From positions 2,079,001-2,143,000 of the forward strand of contig NC_060111.1 in the NCBI RefSeq assembly GCF_021155765.1: 64,000 nt of DNA, written 5' to 3'. Both the position numbers and the translations under genes were made by a program. Origin of the DNA: Diprion similis. Lineage: Eukaryota > Arthropoda > Insecta > Hymenoptera > Diprionidae. Below the pieces are notes generated by a model. The model was given only the letters and a program-made list of their open reading frames with translations. It was not told the origin of the DNA and made no database searches. Positions within the stretch are counted from its first letter, which is position 1, and the number at the start of each line of letters is the position of its first letter. Of this stretch, positions 23,682-37,300 are shown piece by piece.

Positions 23682-24284
23682 GGGTGGCACAAAAAAACCG
23701 ACTATTTTTTTTTCTTGAGTCTCGTGTGACAAAATGTTAGTTTTTGATGTTTTAAGAGCCCACACTAAGGGACAGTTCAAAAAAAAAAATTTTAAGAGGT
23801 CGCTCCACATTTTTTAAATCGTCAGAAATCGTCAAAAATCGATTTCTTTTTTTATTTTTTTTCTCGTTGCGATATAATTTTATAGACAAAAAAATAAGTT
23901 TCCGAAAGTTTCAGTTCAAAATTTGAATTTTGAAAGGTCGTTCGTAATTTTTTTTCAATTTTTTGGTGCATTTCTTTAGATCTTTTTCAGCGTCCTTTTA
24001 ATATTCATATTAAAATTTCATACATTTTTTTTCTTTAATTTAATAAGAAAGAATCGATAACAATACACCACGACATGAATTAAAAATCAAACAAAATAAT
24101 GAAAATATAATTTGTTTAATTTAATTTTTTGACGATTTTTGACACTTTAAAAAATTTGGAGCGACCTCTTGAAATTTTTTTTTTGAGCTGTCCTTTGGAG
24201 CGGGCTCTTAAAACATCGAAAACTAACATTTTCTCACACGAGACTCAAAAAAAAAAAAAAATAGTCGGCTTTTTTGCGTCACCC
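23682..24284. mobile_element. Foldback MITE with TA target duplication
   Basis: A 603-bp element with inverted terminal arms of about 150 bp. The left end starts GGGTGGCACAAAAA, the right end finishes TTTTTTGCGTCACCC, and both are flanked by TA (23680-23681 and 24285-24286). Matching internal blocks in both arms include GAGTCTCGTGTGA, TTTTAAGAGCCC and AAGAGGTCGCTCCA. The TA duplication points to the Tc1/mariner group as a source of transposase. No transposase frame is present, so it is non-autonomous. Confidence 0.8.
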
Positions 24285-24286
24285 TA

Positions 24287-27181
24287 ATATATAGTATACA
24301 TATATATACTGGGATAAATGGAGGGCAATTATATCAATTGTGATAAACAATGATTATATATGCGTAAAACGTATTACGCTGTGAAAAACATGGTGTAAAA
24401 ATTTTCAGCTACGCACGGCTATGGATGATCAGAATTTTCGGCATCACCTTAAGCGTCAGATTGACGGGAAATTATATTCCGTTGGAGTTGAAATTTCGGG
24501 TTCACTGCATCTCGAATGCTTTGGTGATTATTCGCGTTGTAACGTTTCGCCCGAAAGGAGTGGATTGGAAAGAAAAAAGGTCGGGAAACGTCGCGTGACG
24601 TCAGCTTGTCCCGCCGTCGTCGTCGTCGTCGTCGTCGGGATTCTCTCGTCTTCTTCAGCCGGCGTCACGACGTCGCGGCGCTACGGCGTCGGTCGAGGTG
24701 GTCCGTTTCTGGCGCGTGACCAGAAGAAAAAAGATTTGACATTAAAAAAAAAAATGTTGACAATCTGTATATCAGTGGTGTTCATTTGATTAAATACGTT
24801 TGTTCATTCATTCATTCATTCATTCATTCATTCGCGCTCGAAATTTGCAGAACCCGAGGAAAATTTCTTGTATTATTAATTCAAAGATTTTCAAGACGGT
24901 GTGTAAAATGTATTATGAACGAGTTTTCCAAACTTTTCGATGGTCTGAAATTAGCGGAATGGAAAAGAACTGCGTAGAAATTGTGAAGAGTTTTTATGCA
25001 GTGGGGATGATGAGCTTTGTTATCATGTTACGTCGCCGGAGAAGATGGGATTAATAATCGTAAAAGCATCTCTCTATATCCTCGAAGCAGCTGTCGTAAA
25101 GCTGTTGTGATATTCCTCGTCATACGTCAAGACGAGCTTTTCCCTATGCATAAATTCACCCCGTTCGCTTCAGGCTAGATTCCTCTCGCACGATCACCGT
25201 CTTATCTTTATCTATGTCTGATCCCTCCTTCGAAAGCGTCCGCAAACATGAAAGAGTCTAATCAATCAATCAGTGTTTTGATAATAGTTCCTCATGTTTG
25301 AACCGACAATTTAATACTTCATTAACGAATTTTTCACCTTGATTTTGAAAATGTATTTTGAAAAGTTCGAAATTTAGCACCCATATTTGACTTTGAAGGT
25401 AGATGAAGCTGGAAATTCTACATTGAACCTCTAACTCCTAAAAATTAATGTAGAGAATTGAATCTATTTTGACACTATTCAGTCTACATCTCCTCCGTTG
25501 GACCTGTGACTCCATCTCTACAGATATATTATTTCAGCGACATTAAGTGTTCACGCGATGAATAATGCCTAACGCCCCAATAAAGGGGTATTTCGACATA
25601 AATTTGATAAGTTTGAATAAGATTTGGAAAATTAAGTATTGTATTTCGACTGTACTTATTCAAAGTTCTTGCGAATACGAAATACGAGCTTCGAGTTATT
25701 AATACGGATACAAAATTCCAAAATTTATTAAAACATTGAACTTTACTATCTCTGGAAGAGTAAAGGGGGTTCCAAACAGACCCTACCTTAAGCCTAAAGT
25801 TGGCAAATCAGTAAATTTCGAACATTTTTATCGTCAAAATGGAGTCTAATATTGCATTGAAATAAAACTTACTTAACTTTTTTAAGCCCTACGTAGGGTT
25901 AAAAAAATGCGCTAAATTTTGACACTATGAATTTCTTAAATAAAATTAACGTCGTAACGAGTCGTTGTGACAAAATCGACTGTATTTTGCATCTTCAGAA
26001 TTGAAAAAAAAAACTTCAGAAGAACGAAATTCCTTGCATTCTCTGTGCATCATGCATCATGCTTGGACGGCCGGACTAACGTAAGTGTGGGTCAAAAAGC
26101 TAAGGGTTGAATCCCTCGCCCCCCTTGCCGTCCTCGCGGGTTTCCTCGTCGTCGATCGGCGGCGTCCCAGGTGCCTCGAGAAATAATCACTTCAGTGGCT
26201 GTCGACCAAAGACATCCCACTCAACTTCCTCCCGACGCCGTCGCCGCCGTCGCCGCGGGGCAACGGGCAGGGTAACCAACCATCCAACCACCCCCGGGGA
26301 ATCAATAACCGACAAGAGCTCGAGCCCCGAGCCCGAGGCCGACCGCGAGGGTGGGGATTGCCACGCCCACGGCACGCGACCAGCACGCGACCGGGCGAAG
26401 GGGTGCCAGCAACCCCTGCTCCTTCCTTACCTCGCGACGACCCGGTTCTCCCTCCACCCTCCACCCTCCACCCTCCACCCTCCACCCTCCACCCTCCACC
26501 CCCCGACCACGGGACTGTCGTCTGTCGTATGACAGGGATGATTGTACCTGCAGGATAATTCTGGTTCTGTTACACCGTTCGTATCGTAAAAAAAATTTAC
26601 ACTTGTAGTCCGTACTGCTGCAGTCCAGTTATAAGGGAGTGAGTAAAAGGTGGTTATCAACTACTTTTTTTTATTTTTATTTCTTTTGTGGTTACAAGAG
26701 AAAAATTAAATTTGCAACAGCGAGTAGACAGCAGTAATTGCTTAACAGAAAATCTTGAACATGCAATTACATACGTTTGGTATGATTATAATGGGCAATG
26801 TCGTACCCAGAACCATACTTTACACTCGTAGTTAAGAATGATGATCTCGTACAGTTAAGGATGGTACATGAGTAACCAAATGTATAAATTTTTCTCATCT
26901 CAGAGTACTTTTCACCAGCCTTTTTGTAAACTCTGTTCACGGTTCCGAAGAACCACCACTTCGCTTATCACCCTTTTCCCATATATTTTCTTGCCAACAA
27001 ACCTTTGTGCAATATAATAATTGTTATAGACAGTCGATTATATACTTCTGATACTCTACACTATATATATACTTTATACTTAACGGGTTTATTTCCTTGT
27101 GTCTGGACTTTTTCTACCATTTTCACCCTGCGGCAAGTCTGTTGTGTATTAAAGTCGGGGGTGTATGGCATGTATACGTAT
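24287..27181. other. Gene-free sequence with GC-rich patches
   Basis: GTC triplet run at about 24615-24638, (CATT)n at 24803-24833, then ordinary AT-rich DNA. A GC-rich block at 26100-26530 includes a CCCTCCA heptamer array. Open frames across the GC-rich blocks (for example 26107-26532 and 24421-24789) are low in complexity and open on several frames at once, so I do not call them genes. Confidence 0.6.
26450..26502. repeat. Tandem CCCTCCA heptamer array
   Basis: About seven head-to-tail copies of CCCTCCA; GC-rich and purine/pyrimidine asymmetric. Confidence 0.85.
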
Positions 27182-27913
27182 GGGGCATTCCACCCCAACT
27201 CAAGCAACGTCGGACCATCACCATTTTTTATTTCGTTAAAAATCTTTTACGCTTTTGGCCCAATTCTGAAACAGTGCCCTGAATTTTTTCAATTTTTTTT
27301 CACCAAATTTTGTATTATTTACGGTTTTTGATAGCCGACATGTCTTCGGCCGTTATTTAAAAATCTGACAAAAATTCTGAATAATCTTGTATCAGGTATC
27401 AAAATTTTCAACCCTACACCTAAAGTGCGCCAGCGTTTCCGTTTTATTTGTTTTGAGTATTTCTTCGGAAGAAAGATTAAAGATAATTAGAAGGAAGAGT
27501 CACTTTACTCTGGGCGGCTGCTCACACATTTTTTTTTTTTTTTTATACGCAACACCGGTTATTTAAGAATTTTTTCAGATTGAGAAAAAACAGCAGCCCA
27601 CAAAGTACTGTCAATCGCTTCTATTTTTTACAAATTTGTTTTTCAAAAGTTCAAAAATTGGTCCATAGGTCTTTTGAAAATTCTCACATCAGACACAAGA
27701 TTATTGAGAATTTTTGCCAGATTTTGAAATTACGGTCTAAAAGTCATGTTGGTTGAGATATCAAAATTTTTAAGGTGCCCACTTTGCCCCCCCCCCCCCC
27801 CCCCCCCCTCTCACCTATACTGTTTTCGACTTGGGACAATTGGATTAACATTTTTTCAAGAAAATTAAAAATGGTGAGGGTCCGACGTCTGTCAAGTTGG
27901 CGTGGAATGCCCC
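27182..27913. mobile_element. Foldback element with GGGGCATTCCAC ends
   Basis: The left end GGGGCATTCCACCCCAACTC and the right end, read on the other strand, GGGGCATTCCACGCCAACTT match, and similarity continues through GACGTCGGACC and TCACCATTTTT for about 70-80 bp. GTAT is present on both outer sides, a possible 4-bp target duplication. The middle holds a poly-C tract near 27787. No transposase frame. Confidence 0.7.
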
Positions 27914-30563
27914 GTATATACCCACAATACTTGTGCCCATTTACGTGTCGGCGCAAAGTGGTTCGCGTAAGGAAACCAGCGTCTGCAGGTGGGAAGATTG
28001 CGGTGAGGCCGGATGGCGCGTGCCAGACTCGCGCGCGCAGACACCGATCGATCCGAGTCGCTACCCTCAAACCCTTCGCGAGGACGGAAGTCCCGACTCC
28101 TTCGTTCCCGTCGCGTCGTTCGGTCGGATCCCGAGTGGCCTATTAACCCTTGAGTCACACATTATTGTGCTCGGACGACTTTTATAACGAGATATTATTC
28201 CGTGGTTTTTGGGGCTGCTGATCACGAATCCTAAATGAGATTTCAAAATTTAAGATGGCGGATCCGATGGGTGGAGAAAAATTTCAAATTTCATCGAACA
28301 CGGTCAAAAAACTTTGTGCAGGGGTTTTTGGGGTCGCTGATCGGATTCGCTATACCGAATTTTTGAAATCCGATTTCAGATTCGTAATCAGTGACACCGA
28401 AAACTCCTGCAAAGGGTTTCTTCTCCGGATTCCATCGAATTTGAAATTTTCATTCACCATATTGAATTCTGAATAAACTAAATTTTCCGAACAGCTGACC
28501 GCATTTTGTCCAACGTGAAATCGAGATTTCACTTTGGGCAAATCGTTTGGTTCCACAATTCGATGTGATTCTTAAAGTCATAGAAACATTTCTTCTTCAG
28601 ATTCGTCACCTCATAACTACCCTTCTCGGAAGATCTGCAGGTTATCGGTAATAACTTCCGTGCAATAAACAGATCAAGTCTCGTACAGCACACGTACGCT
28701 CTCGATCTCTTTACATCTGTCTCTACTCTCTCACGAGAATCTAATATCCGATAGTGAAAAGTAGGTTGCGAGGAAGATTCATAAATCTGTCCAGAGGAAA
28801 GCGCAACACGGACTGAGGGAGGTAAGAGAAAGAAGAAGGAGAAAAGTGAGCCGAGATGAGCGGAATGGGGCGGTTGGTTCAAGGTATAAGGGCGAAGCGA
28901 ATAGAATAGATAGATGTATAGATAGGGAGGCAGAAAAAGCGTTTCGCAAGTGCCGCGAAAAAGGTGGACGAAGGGTTGGGGGGGGGGGGGGGGGGATGAA
29001 AAATAAACGAGTGAATTTAGTCTGACGTTATGAATACGAAGAGTAACGTCGCAGTTATTTTACGGATATCACATCGAAAAATATTACAATATGAGCACAC
29101 GGTCGTTATTCATTTGTTTTATTTCTTTTTCTTAACCCTTTACCGCATATCAAGCCATATTTGTTGTAAATTTCTTCGCGTAACGAAACGTATTTTTTAC
29201 TTTCGTGTAAGTATAAGTGGAAAGTGTCAAACTGTTTGAGTAAATGTAAAATTTTTGTTCCCCCACGTTTATAATTCATGCGATAAGGGGTTAATTTTTC
29301 ATGATTTTATAGTATAATAATTACGAATGGTATTTTCTTTATTCTTACATAATACGTAGTCAGAAAAATCTGAATAATGTATAATCCAAACTTTGTCATT
29401 GCAATGATCGAAATAAGGGTACAAATTTTTCTTATTTAAATAAATGTATAGAATAATTTTTTCGTTTTCGAGGTGAATAGAGAAATGACAATTAAACTAT
29501 GCGTTACTCTGCATGCGCAGTAAAAATCACGTCGATCGGTACTCATCAATATTACATGCGATGAAAACTGGACACGATCTTAATTCTTAATGTCAAGTTA
29601 ACAATACGCACACGGTTGCATCGCTGTACGTGAACATAAAAATATTCAGGCACGAGTAACGAGTCGCGGAAACCGAAAAAACCTTTTAAAGTAATAAGGT
29701 CGGTGCCATAACTTCGCATAAGCAGTACCTTTGGGTGTGTGGATGTGGGGGGGAGGGAGGGGGGGGGGAGGTAGAAGTGCGATGCCATGTTTGGAAAAGG
29801 TTGATTTGTTCGCCCCTTCAGATCGCTGGTAGGTATAACATTATACAGTTCATTCGTCGCGGATGAGATGTTTGTGTCTCTTGTACGACCTCCAGTATTT
29901 CTGCCTGCACGATGGTGGCATATGTGTATTAGATTTATAGGAAGTAACCCTTTTTCATTTCATTTCGTTTCATTTCATTTCATTTTGCTTCGTTCCATTC
30001 CATTATATTCACCGTTCGTAGCAGTTTCAACCCTCTCCGTTTTACCACCCCGCAAATGGTTAGACTGGACCCGGGGATTTACTCTGCGGGTTGGATCTTC
30101 CGAGTTGAGGCCGTTAGTTAGCCTTGCACTCCGATTTTACACACATCGCGCCGCGGCGCTCTCATCACGCGCGCGCTCACGAACGTCCGGGCTTCGTTAT
30201 TAATATACTATATGGATTTCGCATGTTTCCGTTTAATGCCGTTCGGCCAATTAAAACTGATGGATATTTACACCCCTGCAGTACTTTTACTCACCTACTC
30301 GCGATTTTAATGTACTTTTATACGCACAAACCACGTGAAACTAACACACGGTCAGAGTAGAAATACTACTACTAAGAGTCTAAATCGGGTTTAGACCATG
30401 AAATTTTTAACTTAATAAATTGAAAAACTTTGTTCCTCTAAAGTACGCAATCGGATTTTTGGTATCGTTAAATAATCGAGATAGAATATTAGTTGAAAGC
30501 GCGAAAGAAGAAGAAAAAACACATACACACGCACACCTCATTCTACTTCGGAAGAATAAACGC
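27914..30563. other. Gene-free sequence
   Basis: A GC-rich patch at 27950-28140 has overlapping open frames on both strands but no recognisable protein. The dispersed repeat at 28203-28412 lies here. Poly-G occurs at about 28979-28995 and 29746-29770, and a CATTT-rich tract at about 29955-30000. Confidence 0.55.
28203..28412. repeat. Dispersed repeat, copy 2, with the module in both orientations
   Basis: GGTTTTTGGGGCTGCTGATC at 28204 and GGTTTTTGGGGTCGCTGATC at 28323 are tandem versions of the module. The reverse complement of about 28375-28412 reads GGAGTTTTCGGTGTCACTGA, a third copy in the opposite orientation. The central part is a short palindrome around 28365. It aligns with 19985-20134. 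Confidence 0.6.
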
Positions 30564-31370
30564 TTAAGGTGCTTATAAAGAAGCATTGCACACCTCGAAA
30601 ACGCGGGGAAGCAAACCTCCTATACCGCTCAAGCGATCAGAGTGAAACTTGGACAATTAATGCCTTATTTTGCCAAAAAGTGGAGTATCTTTTTACTTTT
30701 TCAAAATTTGTAAAAAAAAATGTATAGATTAGTTACCACCCACAGATATTGGCCAAATTTTCACAGTTGCACTGAATGGATCCAACTATACGGTATGATG
30801 CCACTCGGCGGTGATGAAACACACATTTTGAGCCCAGTCCCATGAGATTTGATGGTGAAATGACGAAATGGCAGCTGATCTGGTTTTCGATTACGAAGTA
30901 CACCGAAATCTCATTTTGTCGACATTTGTTACCGACTTTTCATGCATGCCGGTAATTTTTTACCGACATTACACGCATACATTACCGGCATGCGCGTAAT
31001 GTCAGTATCAAATGTCGCCAAAATGAGATTTCGGTGTTCTTTGTAATCGAAAACCAGATCAGCTGCCATTTCGTCATTTCACCATCAAATATCATGGGAC
31101 TGGGCTCAAAATGTGTGTTTCATCACCACCGAGTGGCATCATACCGGATAGGTCGATCCATTCAGTGTAACTGAAAATTTGGTCAATTTCTGTGGGTGGT
31201 AACCAAGCTGTAAAATTTTTTTCCAAATTTTGAAAAAGTAAAAAGACGCTCCACTTTTTGCCAAAATAAGGCATTAATTACCCAAGTTTCACTCTGATCG
31301 CTTGAGCAGTATAGGAGTTTTGCATCCCCGCGTTTTCGATGTGTACAACGGGTCTTTATAAGCACCTTAA
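30564..31370. mobile_element. Palindromic TTAA-flanked element, complete copy
   Basis: TTAA at 30564-30567 and 31367-31370 flank ends GGTGCTTATAAAG and CTTTATAAGCACC. The two arms, each nearly 400 bp, are inverted copies of each other, so the element can fold into one long hairpin. The centre lies near 30965 and contains ATGCATGCCGGTAATTTT. TTAA duplications are typical of piggyBac and also of Kolobok-type transposons. No transposase is encoded. A second, left-truncated copy is at 56280-56973. Confidence 0.85.
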
Positions 31371-34300
31371 GTCATTGTAGAAATTCTAGTTTCGAAATGA
31401 AAGGTAATGCAGCGAAGGATATAGAATGCGGGGTGGGTGTAGAGGGTGGTAAATGCGGTGTAAGCAGGTATCCAGCGTGCAGTTGAGATCTCCGAACGAA
31501 GCGTTATGGCGGATCGTAAAAGACAAGACACCGTAAAACGGGAGAAATTTAAAGTTTGAAACTCGGCTAGGACAAGTTTCTACAAGGATTCTGCAGTATT
31601 AAAAGCGAAATGAAACTAGTGCCGAGTCACCCGCGACGCGTTCTCCAATAAATGCTGATTTATCGATACATATATATGTCGTACCTACGTTTTTCTCGAT
31701 ATTTCGGCAAAGCGGTTTCAACCAGCTCTATCCCTGCTGCAGTTGACGTCTTTCTCGCAGCGGGAACGACGTGAGTTGGCTCCGGTAACGAACGGGCGAC
31801 TTTTTCTCCTCTTCGCCTCATCCTCCTCCTCCTTCTTCTTCTTCTTCTTCTTCATCTTTAGATCAGTCAGTCGGTATTCAATGCACACCCGATATAAACG
31901 TCGTCATTAGTGCCGGTCTCTCCGCGTTCTTATTCGCCATTGGTGTATTATACTCGATGCTCTGTCTCCACTCGCTCATGAAATAAGGATTCAGCCAAAA
32001 AATCTCTACCGATTCTTCGTTCGTCCTCCGGTGGCCCACGGACGGACTAAATTTTCAATTCACTTCTTCTACACTCCGGCCACTGCGATGGCCAATTTCT
32101 TGGGATTGATTCATCAGCTATCACAGCTAATTGTCAGTTTTAACACGTGGAAATAATTACCGGAGGGTACGAGGTTCGCTGGATTTGGTCACCTTATGGT
32201 ACCAGCGGTTTTGTCCATCGTTTCATCCACTTGTGAATATATTTATTCGTAGAGAGATGCTTGCTTTTGATCTACCTCCGTGCAAACACTAATTTTCAAA
32301 CCACATTACCGTGACTCTGTTTAATTTAATTATAGCTTTCGAAACGTTTTGCCGCTTTTGTCGAACGAAAAATTTAGTTAGAAGAGATCAAGAAAAGTTA
32401 GGCTGAGAATTTTATGAAGGTACAGTTATTCACAATGAGATTTACAATTAACGGTACAGTGATTAAAAATGGTGCATTCGTGCCTCGTCTAATCTTGGTG
32501 TAAGTTTTTTTTCTTTAATCTCGAAGAACCGAAGGGACGAATTTGGAAAATGAGAAATCAATCAACCCTGGCGTTTATCAGGGTACGTCGTTGACTACGG
32601 ACTTCTACAAACTTCTCTTGTATACGTGTACCGGCGAGCCTGAATTTATGAGCTTTTCGAGTTTGGACAACGGAAAGGCAAACAGACAGACAGTCCTAGG
32701 CAGCCAATTACCGAGGGTCGACGATCGTGTTTATTTTCGACTCTTCAGCTCCCCCAGCTTCGTTTTCATCCCCAAACGACTTTTGTCCTCGACTCTTGGC
32801 TAGGCGAGTCGGTGGGTATCTAGTTTTTGGATTTCATGTTAATTTTGAACTTGTCGGAGGCGACGACGGGGTGAAACTGCGATCCGTTGAAATAAAGGAA
32901 TACCTCTGAGTGAGCTTATACACGTCGCGCGATATTTAATTAGCGGATCCTGTAGAATTGTGGATTTATCAAATTTCCTTGATTTATCCCCAGACATTAT
33001 CCGGTTCTCCAACTTTATATTTACACAAGCACAAGCTCCTCAGATTGAGAGGCTCTCTTGAAACTTTCCAAACTCCCCTGCACCCCTCGCACCCTCTCCT
33101 TTCCACTTTCCGCCGTTCGCATCTGCAGCCCCGGGACGAAGTTGCTCTTCAGAATTCGCTCTCCTCTCCACCCTCGCTGTGGATCAATACTTGGAAAATA
33201 ACAAAAGTAAATAAGTTTCAAACGAATGACAAATATGGATTATTCTACCCAGCTCTCGTAAATCATCAATATCCGTATAGCTAGTTCAAACTCCTGCTGC
33301 ACTGCTGCTAGACGATTGCATCGCGCTGCCGCTTCTATTCGGCAATTCGTTCACCAAACAAATTAATCTCGAATTAATCGAGCTCTTTCTCTTTTTTTTT
33401 CTCCCATTCGAAGAATCTCCCATCCATACGTTAAAGAGTGAACAAAATTCTCGCCCCGTGCATCTTCTTATAATATATAATTGTTACGGTATTTGCACAT
33501 CAGGTGATTCCCATGCTCGCCATTTTAGGTGTGCTTTTAGAGAGCGAGGTTTCTGAATTGATTTTTTTTTTTTTTGTCGATAATTGTATTCCTTTCTACA
33601 GGTATATACTTACGTATACATATATATATATATGTACAGGGTTTACGTTGAAAAGAAAACTCGGTGAATTTTCATCGCGGGAGGGAAAAAAATAAGGCGC
33701 TAAAATCCAGATTCTCTTTTCGAGTGAATTATTCAAAAGGTACGAAGTAAATGAATAATATATTTGCTCTCGTGTAAGCCAAGGATGGGCGTTTCTATAT
33801 CTACTTACTTACATACTATCACACCATATCACATATGTGTGTATTGCATCCATAAACGAGAGTCTGGTAAAAGCATAGTACATAGTTACAAACTCTTAGA
33901 AACTGTAATAATTACGTCGCGAAAGAGACGTCACTTGTGAATATTTTTCGATGGACTAGATTGCATCGATCAGCTTCTGCATCGTGTGACTATGAAAAAA
34001 GTTGAAGGCAATATACGATGTTGAGCAAAACTTGCAACGTGTCATGTTTCAACTCTTTTGGTAAACACATAAATTTTCACCACCGTTCAATCCGATCCAG
34101 CTCTGCTGACCTCGCAGCACTCCGACTCTCCAACATCCAACAGACTTGTCTATGTGTGTGACATAGAGATAACCGTAACTCCTATACCGTGATCGTTGAA
34201 TATATGAAAAAAGTTTCTCGAGGGTAAACCAATCCCGGTCTGCAGGAGTCTTCAGATTTTTTTAACCCTTTCATCGCGTCTCTCAGCACCCCGTTCCTCC

Positions 34301-37300
34301 TCCTCCACCTTCTCCACCTTCTCCTCAGCACTTTGATGAGGTAACCACCACCAATTCACGCGATAATGATCAGGTAGCCGCGGTAGAACGCGATACCCAA
34401 AATATAAGCAACCGAATCTCTACGCCGGGTTTCGAGTTCCGGGCACGAGACCGTCAGGTGGCCGGCAGGTACTCGATGCCTTTAGCCCATCTCGATATTC
34501 TCCCCGCCCGCGTTGGTGGCCACCACCTGTTACCCAGGAGCCATTTTACACCAGCGAACTTCTTCTTCTTCTTCAATCCTACGATAAATAGAGAGATCCC
34601 TTCTTCTTCATGCGTTCAAAAAAATGCTCGTCGACTATTTTTTCACACGTCGTATCCGTGATTTTTATACACCTAACGGAGTTTATAGCTATACATATGT
34701 ACTTTCACCGTATGTATTAATTAATGTGGCACGATGTCAACGGATTCATATTTTTCATTATGTATTTTTATTCGAGTCACGAATGTTCGGAGATGTTATG
34801 GTAATACGAAATCATGCGGATTTTCCTCTTTCTTCAGACCTAGATTCAGCTGCTTGATCTCGTCTCGGTATCGAGGAATTCTTCTTCAGAAAACGAACCA
34901 GCTGCGCAGCTGCTTGTGCCAAGCTGTTGCAGGCTAAAAAAACTCCGCGTACTTACTTCGTCTAAAGTCTGATGAAAGAAAGTGACATTAATCTGTTAGT
35001 GTATGCTTTTAATATTTAATTACGTCTATTCAGTTGACAAAATCAATTTACCACAATTATCACTACAAACATGTGTAGTAATTTAGTCCTCTTTTGTTGT
35101 TAAATAATTACTTTATCGCCAATTTTGTTGCTGCATATATTTTTATGAACAACATATTTTTATGAAATTGAAAGAAGAGCAAATCAGCAACAAAAGAGCA
35201 CTGCTAAGTTACTATATTTTCTTTGTGATTATGCTCAGTTGGTTGAATCTGGTTGGTAGACGTCTTATAAATAGAATTCTCACGCTTGGATTGATTCGAT
35301 CTTGGTTACAGTAGGAAAAAAAAGATAAAAAAACTCAATTCAAGATGCTGCTGGAATTGATAATTACCATTATTGAATCGAAATAGTTACGGTTGACAAT
35401 GTTTCATTAATTATTAAGTAATCGGTTCTTGCTTAGTATAGATGAAATATTCCGAGTAAATTTATTCACTTCCTCTTTTCGCCGAGTCTTTTTCCTTGAC
35501 TAATTCTTTTGAATCCGTTCTTCTGGAACGATCCTTAGTATGGCTATGTCGGTTATGCGTTTTGACATCCTTGGGATAAGGTGGACAAACGAATACATAT
35601 AAATCAGTTAGTCCACAGCGCTCGACTGACTGTCCGCTATCTGATCGCTTTATCGATATTTACAAGTGTAATTTAGCCTTATAAATCATGCAAAAACTGG
35701 TGCCCATAAATTCTGAAAGTTCGAAGACGACGACGACGACGACGACGACGGGTATGGCGACAGTGACTGGTTGGCTGCACTTTGACGAGGAGACATGCCG
35801 ATACTTAGTTATACCTTGGCTATTTCAACGAGATCGGAACGGACCAAACCAAACCAAACCTTAACATTCGCAGGCCACGCGTGAAATAAAATATTTACGC
35901 GATGGAATGCTGTAAGGGGTATAAAGGAGTATCAGTTATACCCAGTCGTTCACTGGAGTCCATAAAACAGAGGTGGCCTCTATGATTGAATGGCTCGAAA
36001 TGGCATAAAAACACGGCACATGGTAAAAGGGACTTTTATATACTCCAGCGGTTTGAGAGTGAGTTGAATTTCATCTCGCTATATTGTTGTATCTGAGAAT
36101 TAGAATTCTTTCACTTGTTATGAAAAATTCGCCCCATGCAAGACTTCGTGCAATTTGCTTCATCTCTGTTTTTCGGCAATGCTTTGTTCTCTTGCCCCCT
36201 CAAAGAAGGACGGAAAATAGTGTTGGACCTTTACTGCAGTCTCGAGAAAGTTCGAAAGAAGTCGATTTGTAACTTAATCTAAAAGTCATCAATTTGATCC
36301 GAAGGATGTATCTCTGAACGAGAGACTCGGCTGAAATGTATAACGTGGCACTGAAATGATCATATATATATATATGAAGGAGAAGAGGCCGAGAGCAATG
36401 CAGAGGGGGTGAGGAGGATGGGGAAGGAAAAGAGGGGACGAAGGACAAAGCTGAAATAATGCAATAAGAAGAAGACCCGTCTCTTCTTTGTCCCTAACGT
36501 GCAGAGCTATGGGACATCATTCTTGGTTCGGTACAATTGCCGATGTTGTTGTTGTTGTTATTATTATCGTGGCTGCTTTTAGTTTGATGCTGTTTGTTAC
36601 GATCGTCGTTAACGTCATCATCATTACTTTAATTGCTACTATCGTTATTCGAAGTTATTCGACGTGTCCTTTCAACTAGCTACTTCTCTCGAAGTGGAGA
36701 AACGTTGATAAAAGGTATAAGATAAAGCTTGTCGTCGTCGCCGTTGAGAATATAATCCATTATGCAACAGTGCGCAGGTGATGTATTAAATGCATAGTAA
36801 ATGAAAGTGCCGTATATACAGAAGACTCCCTCTCTCATGGGATTCATTCTTCTGGTAATACCATAAATGCAATCCTCAGATCCTGCGGCAAAAAACGAAT
36901 TCTCTCTCTCTCCGTCTCTCTTGTCAGCACATCTTTGATGTCGAGAGGAAGAGCCAATTTGCATTCTACAAGAATTACCTCTCTTCCGTTTCCTTTTATT
37001 ATATCCAATTTATCTACCGATAGTCAGTCGAAGCAAGACGCAAAAAATTCATCGCTGGTCATCCTCCGATATCTTATGTGATTATTTCACATTTGGATCA
37101 TCAGATTCAGAGTTGAGAAGCGTCGATTCCAGGACGTTGGAACGTATACGTAGGTACATACAACAGGGCGATGTTAAAATGTGAACCTAGCCTTACCCTC
37201 CACTGACTCGACCGATGAAAAAGAGCTCTCTCGCGTTATAAATTCATGGAATATTTGCCGACAGAACGAAGCACTGACAACTCTGTGTGTATATACCCAG

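Noticed and set aside
24421-24789. 122-codon plus-strand frame
   Set aside because: It runs through a GTC triplet repeat and has no exon borders or recognisable domain.
26107-26532. Long frames on both strands in a GC-rich block
   Set aside because: Poly-Arg and heptamer-repeat translation; open in many frames at once because of composition.
31092-31365. Minus-strand frames in the TTAA palindromic element, also seen at 56693-57040
   Set aside because: They resemble each other only because the DNA is a shared repeat; they cross the element arms and have no transposase features.
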